Source of the DNA: Strigamia acuminata
Taxonomy: Eukaryota > Arthropoda > Chilopoda > Geophilomorpha > Linotaeniidae
DNA: 64,000 nucleotides
Assembly: GCA_949358305.1 (NCBI GenBank)
Contig: OX442314.1
Location: 56,801,369-56,865,368, forward strand
Direction: 5' to 3'
The first letter of the stretch is position 1. Each line of letters begins with the position of its first letter. The notes below the pieces were generated by a model. The model saw only the letters and a list, made by a program, of their open reading frames with translations. It ran no database searches and was not told where the DNA came from. The position numbers and the translations under genes are program-made. Shown here piece by piece: positions 52,621-63,318 of this stretch.

Positions 52621-52985
52621 ATCTTTTACGTCACGGTAATAGGAAAGCTAAACATTCTTATTACCAGACTGAAGCCATCAATTGTATATTTTAATAGTTA
52701 TTATATAATTTCAACCGGAATAAATTGTCGTATGTTTTGAGAAAACATACAAGTCTTCATATTTTACACTTTTCACACTAGTTCACACTTTAATTGTTTA
52801 AGCAATTGTATCTCAAGCAGTCATCGTCACACGTAACGCCGCACGCAATTACTGCGGAATTGATCTCTAAATGGACACCAGTGACCATTCATTAAGTACT
52901 TGAGGGTGAAATTATCAAATGTAATGAACACTCAAGTAATCTGCCAACCAAAAACTTAACTAAAAAACATAGTAGGGTATGTTAA

Positions 52986-53279
52986 TTGTTTAATTGCTTG
53001 TTACACAGAGATTTATATTTTGGTCACACATTTCAGATAGAGATTTACAGTGATTCGGATGTTTATGTCACTGAGTCTCAATGGTTAGTGCTTGACGGAT
53101 CTAAAAATGCTTCAGAATTCGTGAGAACGGCATTGGTGTACTTGTTCGACGAGGATATGCTGCTGAAAAGCAATTATAAAGGTGGAAAATCCACAACAGG
53201 TCCAAATAAAAATAACCCACGGACTGCTTTGGATCCAAAAATAATGAATGCCATTGGAAGTAACGGTCAATTATTATAA
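52986..53279 (+). pseudogene. BEN-domain-like fragment
   Basis: VYVTESQWLVLDGSKNASEF, VRTALVYLFDEDMLLKSNYK, ALDPKIMNAIGSN follow the pattern of a BEN domain (helical DNA- or protein-binding module of chromatin factors): S/Txx.FVRxLL..LF....L..SN..GK....LDP..M.AI. Only one BEN unit is visible, ending at a stop. It precedes recombinase-type sequence, so a transposon origin is likely. Confidence 0.55.
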
Positions 53280-53321
53280 ATCTTTTAATTAATATTAATG
53301 TATTATTTTTAATTTTTATAG

Positions 53322-53876
53322 ATGCAATGCAACGGTCAGAATTGGCCGAATAACGGCGGGAACAACGGCAACAGCGGCTGCAACGGCAACAGCGGCTGGA
53401 ACGGCAACAGCGGCCAGAATTGGCCGAATAACAGCGGAAACAACGGCAAGGGCGGCTGGAACGGTGGCTGGAACGGAGGCTGGAAGGCATTCGTTGTGCA
53501 CTATGCAGGTAGCTTAACTTTGGCTCAATCCCCTCACTTTAAAACCGACCGAGTGCAGTCCTACCCGGACTGTGATGCTGACTTTGCTACAAAATGCCAA
53601 CTCTACAAGAAGTTTTCCGTTGAGATGATAAAGATTGCTGATCATTTTCGATCTTTGCTGGGCAGTATTGCTGGAGGATCAATCGCTGGACAACCAGCCA
53701 AGGCACATTTTAGACGAATATTGGCAACTGTCAACTGGTTTTGCAAGGATAAGCCGTTTCGTATGCTTTTTTTGCAACAATTTTATGATATTGGTAGACA
53801 TACAGGTTTGATTACGAAATATCTGGATCGCTTTGATCCGGCCATAAAACTAACGTATGAGGTCGCTATATTATAA
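53322..53876 (+). pseudogene. Gly/Asn-rich repeat plus recombinase N-terminal region
   Basis: A low-complexity start (GNSGWNGNSGQNWPNNSGNN) is built from a 21-24 base unit. It is followed by HYAGSLTLAQSPHFKTDRVQ and LATVNWFCKDKPFRMLFLQQ, which have no family I can name. The frame ends at 53876; recombinase sequence resumes after about 100 bases, so this may be its upstream part. Confidence 0.45.
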
Positions 53877-53879
53877 CGC

Positions 53880-54470
53880 TGGATGGATCGACTCAAAACA
53901 AGATGTCGAACACCTTACCGCGTAGCTAACGCTGTGTGTCATTGATCGATCGGTAAACAGAAGGAAAAACTAACCCACCAAAAAAGATTGGATAAAGTTG
54001 CGAATCAACTCGACAGGGAACTCTTCAAAAACTACTTAAAGTCGGAATTCTTTTCGCAACTCGTCTACAATTATCCTAAACTGAAACCATCCACACAACT
54101 GTTTCAACAAGTATGCGACTTTTTATTTTTTGCTTTAGATTTAACAAACGCTCGTCGAGGAGATCTGGTGAATATGCTGAAGAAGTTGCAAAGCGTGTAA
54201 TAGGCTATGGCTGACCTATTGTAAACATCGCTCAACACAAGACGAGCGGAACCCAAATAGCAAACGTCGTTTTCATGCGATTGTTGTGAAAGGTGATGGA
54301 ATTTTATATGTTCAACTTAAGCCCTTTGGTAAACCCAACAAGCGTACACGCATTTGTATCGAACGCAGGAAATCAAATGAATGCATCGGCATTTAACAAA
54401 GCGATGAAGGCACATTTGAGAACGTACTGCTATGCAATTAGTTTAGAAAGTTTAGGCAGATGACTGTATA
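53880..54470 (+). pseudogene. Crypton-like recombinase, degraded copy
   Basis: DKVANQLDRELFKNYLKSEF, LTNARRGDLVNMLKKL, IAQHKTSGTQIANVVF and SPLVNPTSVHAFVSNAGNQM match 49880-50400 segment by segment. Several stops interrupt it, and it is cut before the His/Tyr end. Confidence 0.65.
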
Positions 54471-54991
54471 TCTGAATGTCCCAAATGCAAATGGGTTAAT
54501 CATAAACCAAGGGGGTTTGTTAATGGTTTTCAGAACTGTTGGCTGAGTAGTTTAATGCAGGCATTGCATAAAACAAATATGATTGAATGCATCTTAAAAG
54601 TGGATTCAACTAGTCCAACAGTGTGCTTGTTGCCTATTGAGATATTCTGTGTCAACACATGTTCGTAGCGCCACCTCGCGCCTACGATCGTTTATTCTAA
54701 TATAAACTGTATACGGGCACTTTCGTTTTAACTTTAACCACGCGTGCTTACTCAACCCTTTCGCTCCCGCACCTAAGAGCAGATTCTCATCAGTTATGGG
54801 TCCAGGGATGGGTCCTGTAAACTGTGCAAAACCATTCGAACTTTGTGACCAGGTTTGATTTGAGGAAACTCAGAACTTTTTTGAACAATCAAATTTATTG
54901 CGGAATTTTTTCGTGCCGCGCGGTGATCATCTTTTGTTAAGTAACAAAGGCGACTTCAACCAGTGACCACCACCCAAAGCATCTGAATCAA

Positions 54992-55738
54992 ATGAAAAAG
55001 TTGGAAGGACTTTCAAACTTCAACAACTGGAAGTTCGCAATGAAGATGCAGCTAGTGCGGGAATCGCTGTGGGATTATATAGACGGCAAAAAGGAGGATG
55101 CAACCAAAAGTCGCCTTGCATTGGCGACCATCGCGGCGGGCGTGAAGGAACATATTTACCAAGAAGTGAGACGATTCAAGACGGCAAAGGAAGCGTGGGA
55201 CAATCTGGTAAAGCTCTACCAAGATAAGAGCTTAGGAAGCCAGGTATCTCTCCTAACGGACTTGATAAATGTGAAATATGTCAGAATATATCAGCAAGAT
55301 AATCTTGATGCTAAAGGAGCTGCTAGTATATTTATTGGAAGCTTAACTCCTTCTAATGATCTTCTCTTGCATACGCAAGGCTTGGCGGAACTTTCTTTAC
55401 CAGAAATCTATAATGCCATAACAAAGAACAAAGGTTTGTACAGTCATACAGCCAATGGAGTGAAGGAAGCTGCTTCTACCCCAGTTGTTTTCCCACCTCG
55501 GAAACCAGATACTCGTCTTCAATCAAAGAACAGTGCCAAATCCTTGACTACGGATTTAAGTGAACAACTTAACAGTTGTGAAGATGAGATCCCTGAAGAA
55601 TGTGAAGCCGTTTATTTAGTAAATGGAGCCGTAGACCCTACCAGACATGGTCAATTGGTCTGCTTCAACTGTAAGCAGCCAGGTTATATGCGTCGAGAAT
55701 GTCCAGGTTTAAAAACCATGTACAAACTTCAAACCTGA
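54992..55738 (+). pseudogene. Ty1/copia Gag
   Basis: LEGLSNFNNWKFAMKMQLVR, LWDYIDG, ATIAAGVKEHIYQEVRRFKT, KEAWDNLVKLYQDK are the conserved copia Gag capsid region. A zinc knuckle follows, CFNCKQPGYMRRECP, in which the usual His is Tyr-Met-Arg-Arg, so one ligand appears lost. A middle part is shortened relative to complete Gags. The frame is open for 248 codons but no pol follows. Confidence 0.82.
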
Positions 55739-55896
55739 AGATTTGAAAAAACGTAATACTCCGGATTCCCTGACTGTGGATCCCACTGCCAAACGACCTA
55801 ATAATAGGTGATAACACAAGAGGTGTTGGACGCAACGCTGGACTCAAAACTTGACTCAATTGCTATTTGAAATAATGGAAAATAAAAAGAAAGTTG

Positions 55897-56310
55897 CTGA
55901 AATGGAGAAGTTAATAGCTGATCGAATCCAGAACAGCGAAGAGGAGGTGAAAAAATCCCTAATCAAATAAGAGTAAACAACATTAAAATTGTTTAAAAAT
56001 ATTTATTAAACTTATCATTTATTTTTAGAATGCTGTTCATCAAGCATATGAGGAATTTGGAAAACAATGGCAGTTTAAAGATGGAAACAAGTAATTAAAT
56101 GTCTTTTCCTCAATTCACAAATTAAGATAATTTTTTTTTTAGTTTTGGTTCTTCAAATAATCAAAGCATATGCAGATTCATTAAAGATCATGTCACTGGT
56201 CTTATTCCAAATGTCAATAAGAGATTTGGTAAAATCAAGCTTCTATTATTTAATAAAATATAATTAATTAATTATTAATATGTTTTTCTTTATTTAGTGG
56301 CAATCAGACA
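55897..56310 (+). repeat. Exon-intron segment shared with 51.9-52.3 kb, copy 2
   Basis: About 90 percent similar by eye to copy 1. It continues past 56310 into further exon-like sequence (WQSDNATQTREQSYKLKTTD) not present in copy 1. Confidence 0.65.
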
Positions 56311-56399
56311 ATGCTACACAAACTCGAGAACAGTCGTACAAGCTGAAAACAACGGATGGCAAGAATATTCACAGCATCAAGCAAAGAAGAAGAGAGCGG

Positions 56400-57640
56400 A
56401 AGAAAACAAGTATAAAAGAAAACCAAAAATAATTATTTTTTCTAACATTTTCTATTTTTAGAAAATTTAGAAGAAGACTAAAAACCATAAAGACAATGGA
56501 TATCCATCAATCCAAAAAGGATAAATATGCTGATGCTCTCGTCATGGAGATTGTAAGCACCGACGAGTCTGATAATAACAATCCCGGTGTTTTCAAAACC
56601 ACGATTTGCAATTGGCACAGCCCTGCTTATCGGGCTGTAATTAATTGTATCGACAATGAAGCGGACCTGAAACAAACTCACCTCTCTCAACGAATGAGAT
56701 ACAATTGAGTTCCAGGAAAAGTGTCGAAGAAATTGCCATCTCCGCTACTAATCGAGGCCCTTCTATGGGTCATTAAAATCTAAATGGGTTTTCTGTGGTT
56801 TCCCCAGTTCCACCCAGTGCAAATGCCAGGCTTTGAAAGTGTAAGTCGTTCCACAGGATATTTTCCCCAGCATCTATCTGAAGTCCATAAGTTGGACAAG
56901 GTTACTGCTGCTGAGTGGAACAAATCAGCCAGGGCAGATTTTTATGCAAATCAAAAAGGCAAAGACTTCAACTACAGAACTCAATCTCTGATTAAAGATA
57001 CGTCCGTGTTCATCACGTAAGTTGTATTTTGTATTTTGTAAGTAAAAAACAGAATACAAGTTTTCCCAATCCAGCATTACTGACGAACAAGGTCCAACTG
57101 GAGTCATACTTTCAAGAACTGAGAGAGTATCGTGTATATTGTAGTCGTCTAGCAGCTGCTTTGGAATTGTTAAAGCAAAATTCGGAAAAGGAGAATTTGA
57201 AAAACAAACTAATAATTTACCACAAAAACTCTATAGTAAACCATCCAAAATGGTTGGCGCTTGTGAACCATCTGCACAACATTCACGAAGGACATGACGA
57301 TCCTCTATTTCCAGTGTGAAAGAAACAGAAAAAGTGAAAAAATGGTTGAAACCGCATTCGAAATTGTCTGAATCCGACGAAGACAACCCAAACGTATTTA
57401 AAACCAACACCTATTCATGGCACAACAAAGACTGGCGAGCTGTGGCACAATACCTGTATACTACAGCAGAAAAGGTAGAGTCTGTTAGATCAAAAAGAAT
57501 GAGAAGTCTGCAACAAACCGGGAAAAGCTTCCAATAAGTTGCCCTCCAAGAACCTGACAGAATCGATTCCATGGGTAATAAATCTATGCTAGCTGGGTTT
57601 TCTGTGGTTTCCCCAGTTTGTTTTATCATTTTCAATCTTG
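56400..57640 (+). pseudogene. Transposon protein region with a duplicated C-terminal exon unit
   Basis: Two related units, 56496-56830 and 57316-57625. Each has an acidic start (STDESDNNN; SESDEDNP), VFKTxxxxWHxxxxRAV, a basic KRMRSL or QRMRYN, KLPS.., then WVI and GFLWFPQF. Between them 56840-57020 is a zinc-finger-like segment (YFPQHLSEVHKLDKVTAAEW) related to 60340-60410. The units look like repeated C-terminal exons of a Crypton-like element family. No catalytic core is present. Confidence 0.5.
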
Positions 57641-58655
57641 AAATTAAGCAAGCTTCAACTAAACATTGTAATTACTCCTTTTATTTTTACAGCCGAGTCC
57701 TGCCGAAAAAGGTGGAAAAATTTAAGCGACCAATTCCAGACTAAATACGAGGCAGTACTGACGGTTGAAAAAACTCAAGTGCCTGTTCATGAACGACCTG
57801 CCAATGTCGTTTTTGCTGCCCTGCATTAAGATTTTGTAGCAAATAATTCTAAACAAATAAATGCTTTTTCTCCCACTCATGCTGCTTTACGGAATAATAT
57901 TAATACTGTGCTATTTCCGTTGCCTGTGGTGGACCAATTGTTGCCACAAGAAACAATTAATAGGAAAAAAGGTACATCTACCGAGATTAATCCCGAACCA
58001 GCTTATCAGGCGGTTTCTAACAATCCGCTCTGTGTTGACGAGCCAGTAGTTTCGGCGTACGTTCAGCTTAATCCGAAAAACATTTCTCACTTGGTTCGAG
58101 CATCTTTCCACCAAGGCAATGGTCCTAGATTCAATCGAGATTATGTAAATACACAGTGCGCTGCCATGGCGTTATATGCAATTATTAAAGCTGAAATGAT
58201 TCGATCTTCCCAATGGACTGAGAAAATCTACAATGACGTACTTTTAGCTGGCAATAAATTGTATGCAACAATTCGCACGTCATCGCGAGATAAACGTGAT
58301 ATAATTCCAAACAATGGTTTCCTGAATGTTGATCCGCGACGACATTTCTGCTTTTGGTAATTCTTTTTCCATCCATTATAATTTTGAAAAGAACTTATAT
58401 GGTGTGCTGGATGATGACAAAGTTACACTGGACCGTGGACAAACACTAACACAAGTTCTGAATACACTTTTTGCAAAGCACAGCTCTGGAATTCTGATCG
58501 CTAATTCGAAATGCTTGGCTGTCATGTGGATTGGTAAAAAATACTACCTTGCAGATTCACATTCGTGTGATAACATTGGAGAACCTGCAGAAAATAGATG
58601 GGCTTGCGTAATTGAATGTGATATGCTTGATGAATTCGTTACTGTCTGTAAATGA
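57640..58655 (+). pseudogene. C76-like cysteine protease module, copy 2 (catalytic residues kept)
   Basis: Starts with a short SANT/MADF-like piece (ESCRKRWKNLSDQFQTKY), then a protease-like region. It reads ASFHQGNGPRFNRDYVNTQC, AAMALYAIIKAEM, WTEKIYNDVLLAGNKLYATI, then after a one-base shift near 58330 FGNSFSIHYNFEKNLYGVLD, HSSGILIANSKCLAVMWIGK and YYLADSHSCDNIGEPAENRW. The Cys (NTQCAAMA) and DSH pair match the Cys...Asp-x-His arrangement of herpesvirus-tegument-type deubiquitinases. The 35.7-kb copy has DSR. One frameshift breaks the copy, but the module is otherwise better preserved. The assignment is by motif and order only. Confidence 0.55.
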
Positions 58656-59127
58656 GTAACACGCGAAAAGCTGGAATTCTCACTTGATTATATCCATGTC
58701 GTACGAAAATCTCAAATACAACAATCAAAAGTTGTCACTGTTGTCATTCCTAACGAAAGTCTTGTGCATGAATTGCCCGAAATAAAAAATATACCTCTTG
58801 CATTTGAACTAGAAGATGTACCTATTGCAAGTGCGCTGCAGGAAATTGCAAGAAATTGAGTATACACGTCCTGCATTTCAATTACAACAAGTGGAAAACG
58901 CACCTCGGGCTTTATTAAAAACTAAACCAAAACGTAAATACGTACCACGTGCTAAATTGTCTGATAAAGCACTGGCCGAGATTCTAATAAAAGATGCTTT
59001 GTGGAAAGAAAATAACCGTGCTCAGCTCGGTGTTAATAAGAAATTGTTACTCCAACCGGGCACAGCAGATCTCAGAGTCGTCGTCGTAGCAACCAAACTC
59101 CAACTCGGCGAGGACGTTGTAGCGTAA
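58656..59127 (+). pseudogene. Linker following the protease module, copy 2
   Basis: LEFSLDYIHVVRKSQIQQSK, then after a shift LLKTKPKRKYVPRAKLSDKA and NNRAQLGVNKKLLLQ. It matches 36240-36560 (NTKPKREYIPRAELSAESQA, NRAQLGNDERLQLQL). In the 36-kb copy a Helitron-like zinc-knuckle segment follows; here sequence passes into the DHGK module instead. Confidence 0.55.
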
Positions 59128-59228
59128 GCCGTAACGGATCTACGAGCCGTCACCGCCATTGTATCGCTACTCCCAGCCCATGTCCACATAGATACGCACA
59201 GAAAATCAGTGATAACTTTAATGTCGCA

Positions 59229-59477
59229 ATGAATCCAGAAACTCGGTCCTACATGGTCGGTCTTCACGACCACGGGAAAGACTTTTATTATTATTTAAAA
59301 AATTATTTTAAATATACCGAGGCGTCCCTCTTGCCGGAGACCTTGTGGGTCCATCGTCGAACCGGCGCTAGCCATGAACCCGCAATTACAAAAGGGAAGG
59401 ACCAGAAATTCTACCTGTCCGGCAAAGAAAACCATGCGAGACCTGTCGAGACCACATCCCTAAGCGGACAAGAATAA
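59229..59477 (+). pseudogene. YPxLxM...DHGK module, copy 4
   Basis: MNPETRSYMVGLHDHGKDFY, YFKYTEASLLPETLWVHRRT, GASHEPAITKGKDQKFYLSG. It is closest to 7982-8350 and is located directly after the protease linker, the only place where the module has an upstream coding context. No hairpin array follows this copy. Confidence 0.5.
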
Positions 59478-59559
59478 GATTGTTTGTAATTCGATCCCGT
59501 ATTTTCAAAATTGATTAATCTAATAAAACGTTGTTACTAACCAAATCTTTGGAAAACCT

Positions 59560-60200
59560 TTACTTCATTTCATTTCACACAGTAATTCGGCAAGCGAAAA
59601 ATGTAATTAAATGTGCAAATAATGAGGAAAAAAAGCGGATTTACAAAGAAATGGAAAATCATGGTTCAAAAAGCTGCTGACAAATCGTTTAGTGTTAAAA
59701 CGACACTGCTTGCGGGCAAAGGCCTGCGGACAAAAATTAAAAACACGTTGGATCTGCCGTCCACAACCTCTATTCTGAACCAGAGACAGTTATAATGATT
59801 AAGGCATCTATACTGTTACAATCAATATCCGATGAGCATTCAATTACTGTTCAATTATCTTTATATCAGTCTTGTTTAACTAAAGCCGAGGCAAATGAAG
59901 CCCAGAATTGTCGGCGTAAGGAAGAAGAACGCCAAGAATTTGCTAAAAGAATTAGGATTGCAGTAAGACCAGAATTTGCATGATGATATGGAGCGAAAGT
60001 GACGTAAGTGTGCACCAAAAGTAATTTGTCTATCATGCGAGAAAGGTTTTGTGAACCTAGAAAAGCATTTTAGATTTCGGCACAACCTCTATTCTGAACC
60101 AAAGACAGTTATAATGATTAAGGCATCTATACTGTTAAAATCAATATCCAATGAGCATTCAATTAGTGTTCAATTATCTTTATATTAATTATATTAATCT
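59560..60200 (+). repeat. MIKASILL segments, copies 2 and 3 in tandem
   Basis: Copies start at 59795 and about 60113, each preceded by CTCTATTCTGAACCA(G/A)AGACAG. Between them 60003-60090 encodes a zinc-finger-like CLSCEKGFVNLEKHFRFRH. The third copy is cut after about 90 bases. Confidence 0.65.
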
Positions 60201-60227
60201 TTATATCAATTAACAGGTTTAGAGGAA

Positions 60228-60515
60228 GTAGTTGATTTACGTTCTCAGTCTGAGAATGAGGCAGAGATTATAGTGCAAGACATAGTCAAGAAAAATCCTC
60301 ATCGAGTGAATATTGTATGTCCAATTTGTTCCAAAAACACAAAAGTGTTTTTTCCTCAACACCTTATCGATGCCCACGAATTGAGCAAATCTGCTGCTAC
60401 CGTTTTAAACAAAAAGACAAGAGATTTTAATTTTGCAACGCAAACTCAGCCAAAAATACAGCTCGCATTTCCAATAACTAGTATAAAGCACCAACTAGGA
60501 CCGTATTACAACTAA
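60228..60515 (+). pseudogene. Zinc-finger-like transposon fragment
   Basis: CPICSKNTKVFFPQHLIDAH EL is a C2H2-type finger, with SKSAATVLNKKTRDFNF after it, matching the pattern at 56860-57000. It likely forms the N-terminal part of a Crypton-like protein. Short and without a partner domain here. Confidence 0.45.
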
Positions 60516-60689
60516 CTTCATATTCGTAATCAGCGGCCTTTTTACACTAGAAAAGTTATGTTTAAAATTATTTTGAAAAATTTTTTTTTTCTTCAAAATT
60601 TTCAATTTTTGATCAATTCTTGATTGTCACGTCCATATGACGTGATCAAAACGTCTGTGAAGTGACTAAAACGTCTAGGAAACGTTCTC

Positions 60690-61140
60690 CATCTCATCAG
60701 TATATAAACAAGTGAATTTTATTTGTCATTCAGTCAGTTAGTTGTAGTCGTGACACACCAGACACAACCAATATTCAAAATGTAACATTCTAAGCGAATG
60801 CGAGAGGAAGAAGAAGAAGAGGGTAATAAAAGGTGTGTTAGACCTAGACTAGATGAAGTCCTAAATGACGACGATTTAGTAGAATCAGTGCAACGCCAAA
60901 CATCCTTGGGACCCAGAATCCGAGGACGATGTCCACATTTGCGAAAACTACGCTGAAGTACAAGAGTTAGATCACAGTGCTCCTGAAAGTGAATCTGACA
61001 GCAGTTCTGCATCTGAACCTGAGCATAGACATTATGCAATTAGAACTGCAGAAAATGTGGTTGCACCAATGGAAATAGAACAGTTCGAAATCAGTTCATC
61101 GGAAGTTCTTCTGAAGTAAGTTCTTCCAAATTGGAAACCA
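60690..61140 (+). pseudogene. TATA promoter and frameshifted N-terminus of an unknown element protein
   Basis: TATATAAAC at about 60701 lies about 30 bases before an initiator-like TTCAGTCAG. A frame beginning HSKRMREEEEEEGNKRC and RPRLDEVLNDDDLVESVQRQ then shifts near 60900 into an acidic Ser-rich stretch. Nuclear-localisation-like and acidic patches suggest a transposase N-terminus, family unknown. The segment 61140-61548 has no recognisable features. Confidence 0.4.
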
Positions 61141-61548
61141 GTGCAGACTCAGATTTTCAGGACCTTCAATGTTCAAAATGCTAGGACTTAGGGAACTGCA
61201 AATCGGAAGTGCAACACTACCACTACAAATTAAGAATCTATCAGCCCACAAAACATTAGTTTTCTCCCACAATTACTAGTTAGAGATAATTGAGAGCATC
61301 TTCAGACAAAAGTTCGAACTGAAGGACTAGCAGAACAGTAAGCAATTAAAATAAATTTTAAATAATTTTCCTATGTAGGTTCAGATGTAGGAAAAAACAG
61401 TCTTCAGAGAAGAAAATTCTAGAAAAGATGATTGAAAGATAATGGACAAAGAAGGAAATACCAAAGCTAACCCTTCGCATTTGGAAAGAAAGGGTTAGCA
61501 AATAAGATTAACTTGTTGCATAAATTTTTAAAAAAAATTCTAGAAAGC

Positions 61549-62960
61549 TGAAATGACCCTAAGTAAACCAAAGTAAAGAAGAAAAGCAATATCGGATAAA
61601 CAATCACCAGAGAAGGGAGACTGGCCAGGACTTTTAACCGAATTTCACGTGACAATGGCAATTATGTGTACCACAGAACAAGTTTGTCATCTATGCGACA
61701 ATAGACGACGGCTCATATGGAAGATTAATTAACGGCAATCACAGTAGAAAGGGAAAAAAATCTCATTTTTAAACTGTGCGAATATTTAAATATGTATCCG
61801 TATCTAATATTTATCGCCTCAAATGATATTCCTGTTGGCGTGGAATGTGAAGGGATAAAAATGTAAAAAATATTCATCCTTTCACCGAAACTTAATTAAT
61901 TGCTGTTTAATTAGTTAAAGCAATTAATTGCTAAGTGTTTAGATATGGACACCACGTTAAAATTGCTTCATGCTGCATTCTACAGTCTTATAAGAGCAAT
62001 ATCATGGATTTGGTAAACGCTACATCCATAAACTAGAATGCAGGCTAACAATACCAAAGAATACAATTCAAATTTAAAACACTTGACCAGAGCTCTCATT
62101 CAGCACCACTGGAATAACTGACCAGTGGCCCAGGGGCAACCACGAGGAGGTAGAGAGTTGGATTTCCTGCCCCCAATTCAGGAAACAAAATATCTTCAAT
62201 AAAACGAATCAAATGATCAAATTACGCCCACGCGGCTGACTAGAACTTACACAATGGCGCCGGCAACGACCTGGTAAATTGAACAAAGAAAATAATAAAA
62301 CTGTGTCCACACAACTCCTTTATTCAAAACCTACCAATGTGAAAAGCTTAAAATTAAATCAATTTAAATAAATACCTAATGACGACGATAAACCAGAAAA
62401 CGAAGGCTTTGAACAACGCGTGCCAACTGACCGAAGGAAAAACAACCTCGACAATGGCGGCGGCAACGCCCTTGTAAATTGAACACAGAAAAATCAAAAT
62501 TGTGTCCACACAACACCTTGATTGTACACCTATTAATGTGAAAAGCTTGAAATTAAATAAATTAGTTTGAATAAATACCCAGTGACGACGATAAACTAGA
62601 AAACGAAGACTTCTAAGAATGCGTGCCAACTGATGGAAGAAACAACATCCTCGACGACAATGGCGGCGGCATCGGCCTGGCAAAATGGGCGAAGAAAAAT
62701 CAAAATTGTGTCCACACTACTTGAATGTGCACCTACCAATATGAAAAGCTTGAAATGAAATAAATTCGTACAAATTAATTGGAATAAATACCCAATGACT
62801 ACGATAAACTAGTAAACGAAGGCTTTGAAGAACGTGTGCCAACTGACGGAAAGAACAACATCCTCGCTCCACGATAGTGCTACGAATACAAAGAAATGAA
62901 TGACTGATCAACGCTGCGTGGTGGCGATGACTTGAAACTACGTCATTTATCATGCACACA
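61549..62960 (+). repeat. 1.9-kb minisatellite-bearing repeat (family C), copy 3, 3'-truncated
   Basis: Starts CTGAAATGACCC like the others and carries three complete tandem anchors (62254, 62454, 62660) plus a partial fourth near 62820. The 3' half of the family (after the minisatellite) is missing. Confidence 0.78.
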
Positions 62961-63315
62961 AACACACTGGAAGTATTTGTTATGACGTAATATCAATGAA
63001 ATCGCAATCATTGGTTCCCGTATCAAATTTCACAAAAACCCGAAACATGGACAACGGGATACCATAGTGAAAAATAAAATTTAAAAATAAAATTAGCAAA
63101 ACATTATAAACAAAGTTCATGAATATTTGCTGAAAATATTTTTTTCCTCGAAAAATTTACAATTACGTGGAAAATAACGATAAATATGAAACACAAACCA
63201 GCCCCATAAGATGGCGCCATCAACCGCCGCTCTCGAAACAACCGGCCAGCTCTATCAATTTTGGGCAACAGATGGCGCCAAATTTGAATCACGAAAAATG
63301 AATTTATTGTGAGAA
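62961..63315. other. Spacer between repeat and cyclin gene
   Basis: A/T-rich with GATGGCGCCA words at about 63208 and 63270. No coding feature seen. Confidence 0.4.
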
Positions 63316-63318
63316 TTG

